Shown here piece after piece: positions 54,196 through 63,221 of a stretch of 64,000 bases of DNA. The notes below the pieces were generated by a model. It saw nothing but the letters and a program-made list of their open reading frames with translations, ran no database searches and was not told the DNA's origin. Origin of the DNA: Rhynchopus sp. YZ270_cl-10 (taxonomy: Eukaryota; Euglenozoa; Diplonemea; Diplonemida; Diplonemidae); contig OZ037850.1 in assembly GCA_964035575.1 (NCBI GenBank), positions 1,260,501-1,324,500 on the forward strand. Direction: 5' to 3'. Each line of letters opens with the position of its first letter. Positions within the stretch are counted from its first letter, which is position 1. The translations under genes were made by a program, and so were the position numbers.

Positions 54196-54447
54196 TTACC
54201 TATCGGATTTACTATTTTTGTTTTGCACCTTCACATCGCACCCTGGTGTATTGCCACACACCTGCATGCTGGCCTCCAGCGAGAACTCTATACCCAAAGC
54301 GCAGAACTTTTGCAGAGGGCGACAATCTTCTCCGTCTCGCCTGGCTTGCAGCACTTCCACCCACATGTCCTGGTAGTCTCCAAGGATTGCCGCGTCTTCG
54401 AACATTCGCATATCGCTAACCAGTTGTTCCTTTGGCGGTTGATGCAT
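54196..54447 (-). CDS. minus-strand coding-like fragment, unidentified
   Basis: An 83-residue frame with protein-like composition (SDMRMFEDAAILGDYQDMWV, RPLQKFCALGIEFSLEASM) stays open upstream for about 45 codons. In another minus-strand frame nearby, a short stretch ends at CGC followed by GTATGTTC (about 54523-54533), a possible splice donor. It could be part of a broken or spliced minus-strand gene. I do not recognise a family. Confidence 0.3.
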   Translation of the reverse strand: MHQPPKEQLVSDMRMFEDAAILGDYQDMWVEVLQARRDGEDCRPLQKFCALGIEFSLEASMQVCGNTPGCDVKVQNKNSKSDR

Positions 54448-54733
54448 TTCCGTCAGGTCGTGTGTTGTTTGTTCCGCGATTTTATGCAGAACGAGTGTGT
54501 TTATTACGGATGACGTAATAATATGAACATACGCGAGCGTCTTCGATGCTGCATTCCTTATCCATGCGGTACGGAGGCTGGCGCATCAGCGTTCCCCCAG
54601 TTGCTGGATCCTTCGCACTCCTGTTTTGCAGCGTTAGTTGTGTTGAATGAGTGTTTCAGCATCTGATATCCGGTTTGTTCTCTCCACGATAACCACCACC
54701 ACCCAACAGACAAACACACAACACATCTTCAAA

Positions 54734-55072
54734 ATGGCCGAAGCCTTTTTCGTGAAAATCAACGAGGCCCTGAACACTGCGGAAGGCAAGGCTGCCGGGA
54801 AGAAGGTGAACGAGGTGATCGCATATGAGTTCCCCGACACCGGGAAGTTCTTCGTGATGGACCTGAAGAACGGAAAGGCGGCTGCCGGGAAGGACGACGA
54901 CGCTGCGTGCACGTTCAAGATGGACGAGAAGGTGTTCCTCGACCTTGCGGGTGGGAAGGCTGATGCGATGGGTCTGTTCATGGAGGGCAAGGTGGAGCTG
55001 GACGGCGACACAGACGTGGCCATGAAGCTCACCAAGGTGCTCAAGGCGCTGGGCGACGTTGCGAAGATGTGA
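54734..55072 (+). CDS. SCP2 sterol-binding domain protein, copy 1
   Basis: The start at 54734 follows CACCCAACAG (ending 54709), a likely splice acceptor, and gives 112 residues: a stand-alone SCP2 domain. AYEFPDTGKFFVMDLKNG, DDAACTFKMDEKVFLDLAGG and ADAMGLFMEGKVELDGD are the strands and helix of the lipid-binding fold. SCP2 binds sterols or fatty acyl chains for transfer or peroxisomal oxidation. The C-terminus AKM fits the loose PTS1 pattern for peroxisomes or glycosomes. A second copy follows 727 bp later. Confidence 0.88.
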   Translation: MAEAFFVKINEALNTAEGKAAGKKVNEVIAYEFPDTGKFFVMDLKNGKAAAGKDDDAACTFKMDEKVFLDLAGGKADAMGLFMEGKVELDGDTDVAMKLTKVLKALGDVAKM

Positions 55073-55460
55073 GCTTCTCACTCTTCTCTGTCACCACGCC
55101 CACCCACATCCTAATCTCACACCACACCTATTTGAGGCCACCCACACCTCTACATCTACAAGATGGTTCGCATCTTTCAAAAATACTATTTCCTTCACTC
55201 AGGAGGAGAGAAGAGGAACTGCGGAGGAGTGCACATGCTCGCCCCCTCCTTTCCCCTCTCCCCATTCTCTATTTCGGCTGCCGCACTGCCGGCACGGTCT
55301 GATTACCAATATCTTGAACCTCTCTCCCCCACACCCTCTTTTTCATGCATCCCTACTCTCCCCTCTCCCTGTATGACCGGTTGTGTACACAGAGGTCTTT
55401 GTTCTCTCCACGATAGCCACCACCACCCAACAGACAACCAACACACAACACATCTTCAAA

Positions 55461-55799
55461 ATGGCCGAAGTCTTCTTCGTGAAAATCAACGAGGCCCTGA
55501 ACACTGCGGAGGGCAAGGCTGCCGGGAAGAAGGTGAACGAGGTGATTGCATATGAGTTCCCCGACACCGGGAAGTTCTTCGTGATGGACCTGAAGAACGG
55601 AAAGGCGGCTGCCGGGAAGGACGACGACGCTGCGTGCACGTTCAAGATGGACGAGAAGGTGTTCCTCGACCTTGCGGGTGGGAAGGCTGATGCGATGGGT
55701 CTGTTCATGGAGGGCAAGGTGGAGCTGGACGGCGACACAGACGTGGCCATGAAGCTCACCAAGGTGCTCAAGGCGTTGGGCGACGTTGCGAAGATGTGA
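55461..55799 (+). CDS. SCP2 sterol-binding domain protein, copy 2
   Basis: The 112-residue product differs from copy 1 only near residue 4 (VFF for AFF). The nucleotide sequence, the ACAACACATCTTCAAA leader and the 3' flank are also nearly the same, so the duplication or a conversion is recent. It keeps the AKM C-terminus. Higher dosage of the same lipid carrier is the simplest reading. Confidence 0.88.
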   Translation: MAEVFFVKINEALNTAEGKAAGKKVNEVIAYEFPDTGKFFVMDLKNGKAAAGKDDDAACTFKMDEKVFLDLAGGKADAMGLFMEGKVELDGDTDVAMKLTKVLKALGDVAKM

Positions 55800-56169
55800 G
55801 CTTCTCACTCTTCTCTGTCACCACGCCCACCCACATCCTAATCTCACACCACCTATTTGAGGCCACCCACAACCTCTTTTATACTTGATGTGCCTGCACT
55901 CCCAGTGGTGTCTGCACTTTCTCCACTTCACTTTATTTGCTATGTTTCAATGCACGTTTCTGCTATTCAGGAGGAGAGAAGAGGAACTGAGGAGCACATG
56001 CCCCCTCCTTTCCCCTCTCCCCATTTTTCTATTTCGGCTGCCGCACTGCCGGCACAGTCTGATTACCATCCCGAACCTCTCTCTCCCCCACACACCCTTT
56101 TATTCTACAACCCCCTCCACCACCCCTCTCCCTTTTTCCCAATTCAATCCCAGAAAACCGAACTCAAAT
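55800..56169. other. 3' flank of the SCP2 duplication
   Basis: The block from CAGGAGGAGAGAAGAGGAAC through CGGCTGCCGCACTGCCGGCA is a second copy of 55199-55343. CAATCCCAG ending at 56153 is a candidate acceptor for the next gene. Confidence 0.6.
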
Positions 56170-56610
56170 ATGGGAAAGAAGTCGCCAAGGATGAGTAAGG
56201 CGAAGAGGCTGCGGCTTGAGGAGGAGGCTGCTATTGAGGCTGATCTTCGGGACTTGCAAGAGAAACGCGAGCTTGTGGAGAAGAACAACGCACACAGCGA
56301 CATGCTGTCACGGATGATGCTCGACACCGGACGACTCTACAACGTAGACGGCCTGGTCTCCGGCGACTACCAGACTGCGAAGTACGCAGAAACCCTTTGC
56401 TCCAACTGCGGCAAACATTGGTCAGGCTTCTGTCCCTGCACAGGCCGCATGCACTCCGAGTCAGTCGAGCGTGTCGAATCCCCCTGGAGGGTCCGCTCCA
56501 CCCTCGTCTCCTCTCCAGGATGCGCCGAGCCAAAAGCAAAAAACTCCGCCAAGAAAAAACGCTCCACCACCAAAAGAGCGAAGTCCGTCGCCTCAATCGT
56601 ATCTGGGTAG
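56170..56610 (+). CDS. small basic protein with CxxC...CxC cluster
   Basis: From the ATG at 56170 the product has 146 residues; the longer frame from 55885 is leader read-through. It starts with a Lys/Arg-rich MGKKSPRMSKAKRLRLEE, then a charged helix (EADLRDLQEKRELVEKN). A compact CSNCGKHWSGFCPC near residue 77 could bind zinc, and a basic Ser/Lys tail ends the chain. The basic ends suggest a nucleic-acid or nuclear role. I recognise no family. Confidence 0.6.
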   Translation: MGKKSPRMSKAKRLRLEEEAAIEADLRDLQEKRELVEKNNAHSDMLSRMMLDTGRLYNVDGLVSGDYQTAKYAETLCSNCGKHWSGFCPCTGRMHSESVERVESPWRVRSTLVSSPGCAEPKAKNSAKKKRSTTKRAKSVASIVSG

Positions 56611-57285
56611 AGGAAAAAAAAATTTGGAAAGGAGGAAGGTAGTGAGAAGAAAAAAAAGGACACAGCCTTCAACTGGCCGGGTTCTACGTTTAAAGATTGT
56701 TTTGAAAGCTCCTGTACATCTTCCGTGGAGATGGGTGTATACTTTTTGTATGCACCTGAATGGAGTGTTTGACGAATACCAATCTAGTGAGACTGTTTAA
56801 AACTTTATGAGATCTCTTGGTGTGTTTCTACCCCATGAGACCGTTTTTTTCTTTTTTTCCACATTTTTTTTTGGTTCATCTGATAACCATTTTATTTTGT
56901 TGTATTTTTTTGATAAACCGATCGCAGCGTTGTTATAAAAAAGGCAGTGTCCTTCTTTTTGTTCTAACGTTTTCAGCACTCTTTTGTTACCCATATTTTT
57001 TTCTTCCTAAGGTGACTCCAGCACGAAAAAGCTTATAAAACCTTTCTTTGGGTACGTCTGACCAATCTCTTCCCTCTGAGGTTCTGTCACAGAGAAGCTG
57101 CAGGACGTCAAATACCATGCGTACACTGGGTACCAATGTGGACACGGTATATGGTGCGCCTGCGTTGCTTTTTTTTTTTTTTTCAACTTCTCTCTATATC
57201 AAGGTGACTCCCTTCCCTTTCCTATGACAAAAAACGGTTTTTTTTGTGCTACTTCTTTGCACTTCATGTATTCCTTTTAGTATTG

Positions 57286-57315
57286 AGGTGACCAAGCATG
57301 GCTTTGGAGCATCTT
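57286..57315 (+). repeat. hairpin-family copy, loop CATGG
   Basis: AGGTGACCAAG, CATGG, CTTTGGAGCATCTTGC; AAG pairs with CTT. Confidence 0.5.
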
Positions 57316-57440
57316 GCAAAAAGCAAATTTTTTTGAAATAATGGACAGAGAAGCTCTGTTCAGTTGCCTTTGTCCTGTAAGAGAAATGCCTGTGTAGGAT
57401 CTTATAGGTGGGTAGTTCGGGCAAATGCAAGCAAAAAAAA

Positions 57441-57499
57441 GTGTGGCAACAACCGAGGCAACTACACTACTCCAACAATTTTTCAAAAAAAAAAAAAAA
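57441..57499 (+). repeat. A-family dispersed repeat, copy 6
   Basis: GTGTGGCAACAACCGAGGCA, ACTACACTACTCCAACAATT, then TTTC and an A run. Confidence 0.55.
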
Positions 57500-57851
57500 T
57501 CTTCAGTTCCCAAATGGGACACTTCATGTGTTGTACTTCCTGTTCGTTTGTTGTTTTATACCCTATGAGGGACGCAGTCTGCAGCCCTCCACTTCTTTCC
57601 CCTCCCTCTCCCTTCCATATCCTCAGGCAAGAAGGAACGGAGTCTCATTTTCAAAAAAAGAATCCAGGGATCTGCTTTTATTTTTCATACCCTACCCGAA
57701 TCCATCATATGGGTCATATGGGGTGATGTGACATTCTTTTACTCACGCAGTCACAATTTTTTTTGCGAAAATCGATGTAGTTTGTTCACAAAAATTCACA
57801 AATATTACCAACACACAGCAACACACGCACACACAAAAAAAAACTTATCAA

Positions 57852-60666
57852 ATGGCAAAGGGAAAGCGCTCCAAGGTGAAGCAAAAGCACAAGCGTGAGT
57901 TCAACGCACGGGTATGTCTTCTCCGATATTACAGAAAATACCGTCTTTTGAAAAAATATGGACCAGAAATAACATGGACCAGAATAATGATGGACCAGAA
58001 CAATTATGGACCTTTTGGGATTTTTTTTTTTTATGGACCTATTTCAGGGTTTCCGCGTTCTTCCGGTGTTTTCGAAGGGGGCGGACGAGTTTTTTTTCCC
58101 CCCAAAAAAATTTTTTTTACTAGTGCTTAACACAATACAGGTCGAGCCCGGCGCGCTTCGCGCGCCGGGTCGGGGGCCTCCGGCGGAGTTGTCTCGCCTC
58201 ACGGTCTTTCGTGAGACACAACAGGTGAGAAACTCACGTTACGAGATACTCGAAAACAAAGCGTGGCGGGTGGCGGTTGAATGAGTAATGGGTGGCGCAG
58301 GGTTCTGCAGGCAAAACAGGCGTTTTGGCCAAAACCCCGGTTTTTCAGGCAGGTAACCGGGTTTGCGGCTTGGGAAACGTACCAGCGAGCTGTGAGAACC
58401 ATGCGTGGGGCACACACGGCACGAGTTGCGTTTGGTAACCACACGATACGGTTAACGCGTGTATCGCATATACATAGCGTTGTGTGTATCGTATACGAAG
58501 ACCGTTGTGTGTAACGCACGCGTAGACCGTTGCGTTATCACAACCACACGAGCCAGCGAAGTGTCTCAGCGGCGCAGGTGTTGCGTACACGCGATGGCGT
58601 TAAACCCGTAGCATGCTTTAGGTGCACACGAACGGTATCGCTTATGCATAGCGTTGTGTGTATCGTATACGTAGAGCGTTACGTGCAAACCATACACAGA
58701 CCGGTTGACACACCAGCCAGCGAAGTGTTTTCAAGACCGGGGACAGGGGATGCCAGGGGAATGATAGAGGGGGATACCATAAGTGCGGCCGCAGATCTGC
58801 GCGACGCCAAAGAGGGGAGGCCTTTATTTTTCTATACGGGGTGGGGTGCGTCCCCTGCGGGGCCGCACCCCACCTCGTCCACTTTACAATGTACCCCGGG
58901 CCCTCTCCCCACCCATTTTTCCCACTCCCCGGATGAACTTCGTCCGGACGAACTTCGTCCGGCAGTTTTTTTTTTTTTTTTTTTTTTCTACCGGACGAAC
59001 TTCGTCCGATTTTTGGGTCGCGGAAACACTGACCTATTTTTCTGGTCCGACACATGTGTGGGGTTTTTTTGTACTTGTCCAGAATTTTGACGACCGCTTG
59101 TGTGGGGAGAAAGCTCGGAATGGGTCTACCGGGCCCACATATAAGCCGAGATGCCCCGCCAACGTGCGGTACCGAAAGCTCGGAATGGGTCTGAAAATGG
59201 ACAAGTTCAAAAAAAAGCCTAACACAGATGGACCAGAAATAACATGGACCAGAACAATGATGGACCAGAACAATTATGGACTTTTTGGGATTTTTTTTTT
59301 TTATGGACCTATTTTTCTGGTCCATAATTTTTCAAAAGACGGTACTATATTACAGAAATAAACAAAACATTCTTACAAAACCTATCCACTTTACAGATAA
59401 AACCCGCTGTCGACGCCCGCGTGAAGGAACTGCACGAAAGATGTGTCGGTGTTAGCGACAGTATGTTCTTCTACCCCCCCCCTTATCCCCCCTTTATGCT
59501 TATGCTTGTTGTCCCTCCCTTTAACACTTTCTTGATACGGATGATAAATGCCTTCGCGTTGAGACGCATTTTTTCGTTTTTATTTTCAATAGAAAATAAA
59601 AATGGAGGAAAAAAAAAAAAAAAAATTAATAACCATACGAACTGAATTGGCTTATACAATAAATACTAATCCAACTTGTTTTCCCTTTTCCAACCATTTT
59701 TCTTTTCTTTTTTACTAAAATACCTCAAACAAAACAAAGTTCTTGTACACATCTTCGTATGTGTTCAAGAACTTTGTTGTCAGACCGGCCTTGCCGCCAC
59801 ATCCTTGTAGGGAGTTGTGCTGTCTGTATACTACTTTGGGATACTCATGTTGTGCTTAATGTTTATTTTGTTATTTTCCTTTTCTTTGTAATTTTATTCT
59901 CCTGGTACGGGTCATCTGGGCAAGCGTCGCTCAACCAATGATACGTGGACGCCGTTTTTTGTTACGCCAGATACAAGATAGAATATCTCGTTTACGTTTT
60001 ATTTTCAGCTGATTTTTTTCTAGTGTTTTTCGTCCAGTGGATGTTTCACGGTAACTGATCACTACGTGAACTCACCACGACTCCTTGGTCCCTATAAATG
60101 TTGGTTTTCGGACCTCGTATTTTTTAGGGCTACATGTATTATATACTGCTTGTATGTATCTATGTATACTCTAAATGGACTTTGACTACCCGATGTTTCC
60201 ATCTTTTCTTTTACTTTTAATCCTACCTTTTAGCGAAAAACACTCCCACCCTCCCCAATACAGAAATCTGTTTTTGTCCCCAGACTGCCCCCCTGTTTTG
60301 GATACGGAGTGCCCTTTGTTTTAAATAAGGAGAATTTTATTTTTCCTACCTATTTAAAAAAAAAATATATAAAAAACCCCCTTATCCCCCCCGACCCTCC
60401 TGCTTACTCAATAATCCCTCCTCCTTTCAGAGATGGTGGTTGAGGAGCCCAAGACTGTCGCAGAGCAGCCTCCCCAGCACCCACAGCTTGTGGACCTGTC
60501 GAAGGCGGTTAACACCCTTGCGCCGCACAAAACCAACAAGGCAAAGCTTGGCGGAGCCGTGGTCGGAAGAGTCAAGAAATCGACCAAAACCAACGCAAGG
60601 GCAAACGCTCAGCAAAAAGCAAAGCTCAAGTTGCGCGTTGTGTCGAAGAAAGTGGTGGTCTCATAG
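57852..60666 (+). CDS. LLPH-like small basic protein, three exons
   Basis: Exons are 57852-57911, 59397-59460 and 60431-60666. Both introns start GTATGT and end TTACAG or TTTCAG, and the phases fit (0, then 1), giving 119 residues. The start MAKGKRSKVKQKHKRE resembles the LLPH/DUF2423 N-terminus (MAKS-R-S-K-KRK), a nucleolar family linked to ribosome assembly. The middle reads RVKELHERCVGVSD, and the tail is Lys-rich. Intron 1 (1,485 nt) contains a TIR element and intron 2 is 970 nt of spacer. The coding part is 360 nt in 2.8 kb. Family assignment rests on the N-terminal motif only. Confidence 0.6.
58459..58735 (+). repeat. direct duplication of about 100 bp inside the nested insertion
   Basis: CATAGCGTTGTGTGTATCGT and GCCAGCGAAGTGT recur in order at 58459-58567 and 58636-58735. 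Confidence 0.5.
58932..59009. repeat. GGACGAACTTCGTCC palindromes
   Basis: The palindrome CCGGACGAACTTCGTCCGG or a close form occurs three times, twice before and once after a T run. Confidence 0.6.
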
Positions 60667-61390
60667 TATGCTTTGGAGCGGGCGGTTTGATGCCTTTTTC
60701 CAATCCTTTTAAAATCCCAATTTGTGCTGTGTGATTTTTTTTTTCTTTTACACGACCGCATGCTCCCCCCAAATGGGCGGGGGGGTATTTCCAGCTTTTG
60801 TTATCAGTCAAAGTCGTGATCATTTTTCCGAGGAGTATTCTTTTCTTTTGGGAAAAAAAATATTCCGTTTTGTGTGGTGTAATCAGTGCTTTTCCCCTAG
60901 CCTCTTGCTTGTTTCGATTGTTTTTTTTTCTTTTCGGTTGTTGGCGAAGGGTGACGAGAATGCGCGAGGGGGCTTTCTACGTTTGTCAACAATTTTCGTC
61001 TCTTTTTTTGGTTAAAAAAAGTTCCCAATGTACACATGCCAATAGTTTTTGTCATAGCACAGGTTCTTCTTCTCCTGAGATGTGTGGTTTGGCCCAAAAT
61101 GAGGTCCATCCATCTTTCGAGTTTTCTTCATTTTTTTTTTTTTTTCTTTTTTGTTTTTGGAGTGTTATTCTCCCCCGCAGAATTCGATGAGTTAGACAAA
61201 AAAAAAAAAAAAAAAAAAAACGACACATTTTGTTTTCCCCTCCTCACCCCCCCTCTAACACACCCATCTCCACACCTCCAAGGAAATCACAAGAAATGGT
61301 TTAGCCTTTTACTTTGTGATTTTGACCTCAAAGGTCAGCCCTCTCTCTCTCTCTCACCCCTTTTTTGACCAACTTATCTCATTTCCCCTA
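60667..61390. other. gene-free spacer
   Basis: Long T, A and C-T runs; no gene. A CT repeat (61339-61356) precedes the last PPR gene. Confidence 0.6.
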
Positions 61391-63028
61391 ATGTGCCTTC
61401 ATAATTTCTGCAAACGAGCAGCAATTCGAGTTCATGATAAATTAGTTCGGTCAGCGTCTGGGGTGTTTGAGGATGCGAATACTGCGAAGTTATTGGAGAA
61501 GAGGATTTCGAGGGTTTATTTGGTGCACTCTGAGGTGGGACTTGCGGTACACCGTCACTTGGACGTTCTACGCCGGAAAGGTTATGCGGTCGAATCACGC
61601 ACACACCTTGTTGTCCTACGCCTTTACAATCGCCTAGGCATGCCACAGGCCATCCGCATCCACCTTGCTGGTATGAAACGCTCAGGTATATCGTGCACCG
61701 ACGACATGGCAGTAGAAACGATGCACTGCCTCGCCCTCCACAGGGAGTGGACGCTTCTTGAACAATACATCACCGAATCCTGGCCGTTCTTTGGCGATTT
61801 CGCTTACACCGGGACCTTCAAGAGGGTGCACGCCAATAAAACTCTTTCTGACACACAAAAACGGGACATCGCATCGCACCTCCTGGACCTCCTCTCTGGG
61901 AAGATGCCTGCACACATCGAAGCTGTACAACGTATTCTCATTGCCGAGGATGATGTGGGGATAGACAGGGTTGTAGAGTCTATGGAAAGCGAGGTGGTGT
62001 ATGCAGTTGCAGTGCAGAGTGTGCGGTCGTGGGTGAGGTGTAAGGGATTGTTTGAGTCGCAAGGTGGTTCTAAGATGTTGTATGAGAGTATCGTGCGTGC
62101 GGCAGCGAAGTTTGGTGAAGTGCAGTACGCATTGAAGCAGTTTGAAAGGGCATTAGAAGGGGGGTATGATTCAGCCGATCTGCGGGTATCGTTGATGAAA
62201 GGATTGGCGGTGTGTGGGAGTGCAGCTGCGGTGGAGAGCATGGAAGGGTTGCTTGCAGACTCTGTGCAGCGTCCACAGTGTCGGCATCCAGGGTTGGTGC
62301 TCACCCTCGTAAAGCTTCATCTTCAGCAAGGTAACCCTACCAGTGCGCTCCGTGTACATGATGCATATGTCATCAGGAAGGATGCATCAGACGATTCCTG
62401 TCTTGAACCTCGTGTTGCGATGACATTCCCCCTCCAGCACACAGCACTCCTCAGTGCTCTCGCGCTCAATACTTTCAAGCTGGAGGACCTCCTCATGGTT
62501 CTCAAATATTTCGTGAAAAGCGATCCGCAAGAAGCGTGGGGGCTATGGACGTTGGTTGAAGGGAGGGTCATGAAAAAGAGGCAGGCTGCGAAGTTTGGTG
62601 CAGAGAAAATCGAGAAGGAATACGCATTGTGTCTGCTGCACATCTTTTGTGCGGCGCTGAGAGCAATCGGGCGGCTCTGTGTGCTGAAGAGGAATGCAGA
62701 GGGGCGCGCCTTCTTCAAGGGGAAGGAGGTGCAGTTTTATACTGCAGAAGCAACAAATCTATACAGCACAGCGGTGAGCCATGTACGTACCTTCGGCCTG
62801 AGTGCACAGCGTTCAGTAGTGGAGATCTACGTAACGACCCTAGTGAACATTGGGAACACCCAGGAAATCGACCGCTTCTTCAAACGGAACCACAGAACCT
62901 TGACTGCAGCGTCTCTGTACGAAATACAGAGAACCCTTCAGATGGGGGACCTCCCTTCTGGGGCCACCAAACCATTACATACACTCACTGAGAAGGCTAT
63001 AGTACGCTTGAGGGCGAACTCGAGCTAG
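61391..63028 (+). CDS. pentatricopeptide repeat (PPR) protein
   Basis: From the ATG at 61391 the product has 545 residues; the in-frame ATG at 61316 would add 25 residues encoded by a CT repeat and is rejected. The start MCLHNFCKRAAIRVHDKLVR is basic and acid-poor, fitting mitochondrial import. PPR-like hairpins include THLVVLRLYNRLGMPQAIRI, YESIVRAAAKFGEVQYALKQ, VLTLVKLHLQQGNPTSALRV and FNRA-type helices near the C-terminus. It would bind organellar RNA. It is the longest of three PPR genes in the window. Confidence 0.75.
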   Translation: MCLHNFCKRAAIRVHDKLVRSASGVFEDANTAKLLEKRISRVYLVHSEVGLAVHRHLDVLRRKGYAVESRTHLVVLRLYNRLGMPQAIRIHLAGMKRSGISCTDDMAVETMHCLALHREWTLLEQYITESWPFFGDFAYTGTFKRVHANKTLSDTQKRDIASHLLDLLSGKMPAHIEAVQRILIAEDDVGIDRVVESMESEVVYAVAVQSVRSWVRCKGLFESQGGSKMLYESIVRAAAKFGEVQYALKQFERALEGGYDSADLRVSLMKGLAVCGSAAAVESMEGLLADSVQRPQCRHPGLVLTLVKLHLQQGNPTSALRVHDAYVIRKDASDDSCLEPRVAMTFPLQHTALLSALALNTFKLEDLLMVLKYFVKSDPQEAWGLWTLVEGRVMKKRQAAKFGAEKIEKEYALCLLHIFCAALRAIGRLCVLKRNAEGRAFFKGKEVQFYTAEATNLYSTAVSHVRTFGLSAQRSVVEIYVTTLVNIGNTQEIDRFFKRNHRTLTAASLYEIQRTLQMGDLPSGATKPLHTLTEKAIVRLRANSS

Positions 63029-63221
63029 AAAAAAACCTAGCCCCCTTCACCTACCTCATAGGTATCGATACAACAGCAACACACGACTATTTTTTAATCT
63101 AACCCCTCAAGCCCCTGCCCCTCCACACCCAACAGAAACAGAAGCCAACACACACACACACGCCCCTGCAACATCGGGCTTCCCCATCCCCCCAACCTAG
63201 ACCCCGTATATAGCAAGAGAG
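63029..63221. other. short intergenic spacer
   Basis: A C and CA-rich stretch (63100-63200) ending CAACCTAG (63193-63200) precedes the next start; possible splice acceptor. Confidence 0.4.

Larger units (their letters stand above)
44324..54733. other. 10 kb repeat-rich desert
   Basis: No solid gene is seen. It contains the hairpin, A- and G-family repeats, a tyrosine-recombinase-like TIR element, a palindrome and a MITE listed separately. Two GC-richer coding-like patches at 49200-49600 and 54200-54660 are unidentified. Confidence 0.6.
56611..57851. other. gene-free spacer with hairpin and A-family repeats
   Basis: It holds a hairpin copy (57286), an A-family copy (57441), a diverged hairpin (57010) and homopolymers. 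Confidence 0.6.
57938..59346. mobile_element. TIR element inserted in intron 1, with a nested insertion
   Basis: The ends are inverted (ATACCGTCTTTTGAAAAA at the left, the complement of AGTACCGTCTTTTGAAAAA at the right) and then TATGGACCAGAAA. A 12 bp direct repeat, ATATTACAGAAA, flanks it at 57926-57937 and 59347-59358. Inside, a block of about 90 bp (TGGACCAGAA triplets to TATGGACCTATTT) is directly repeated at 57957-58046 and 59229-59317. Between them lies about 1.2 kb of CpG-rich sequence, as if a second insertion duplicated its target. No transposase is visible. Confidence 0.6.

Noticed and set aside
55885-56169. Upstream extension of the small basic protein
   Set aside because: It overlaps the duplicated SCP2 3' flank and a pyrimidine tract with a likely acceptor.
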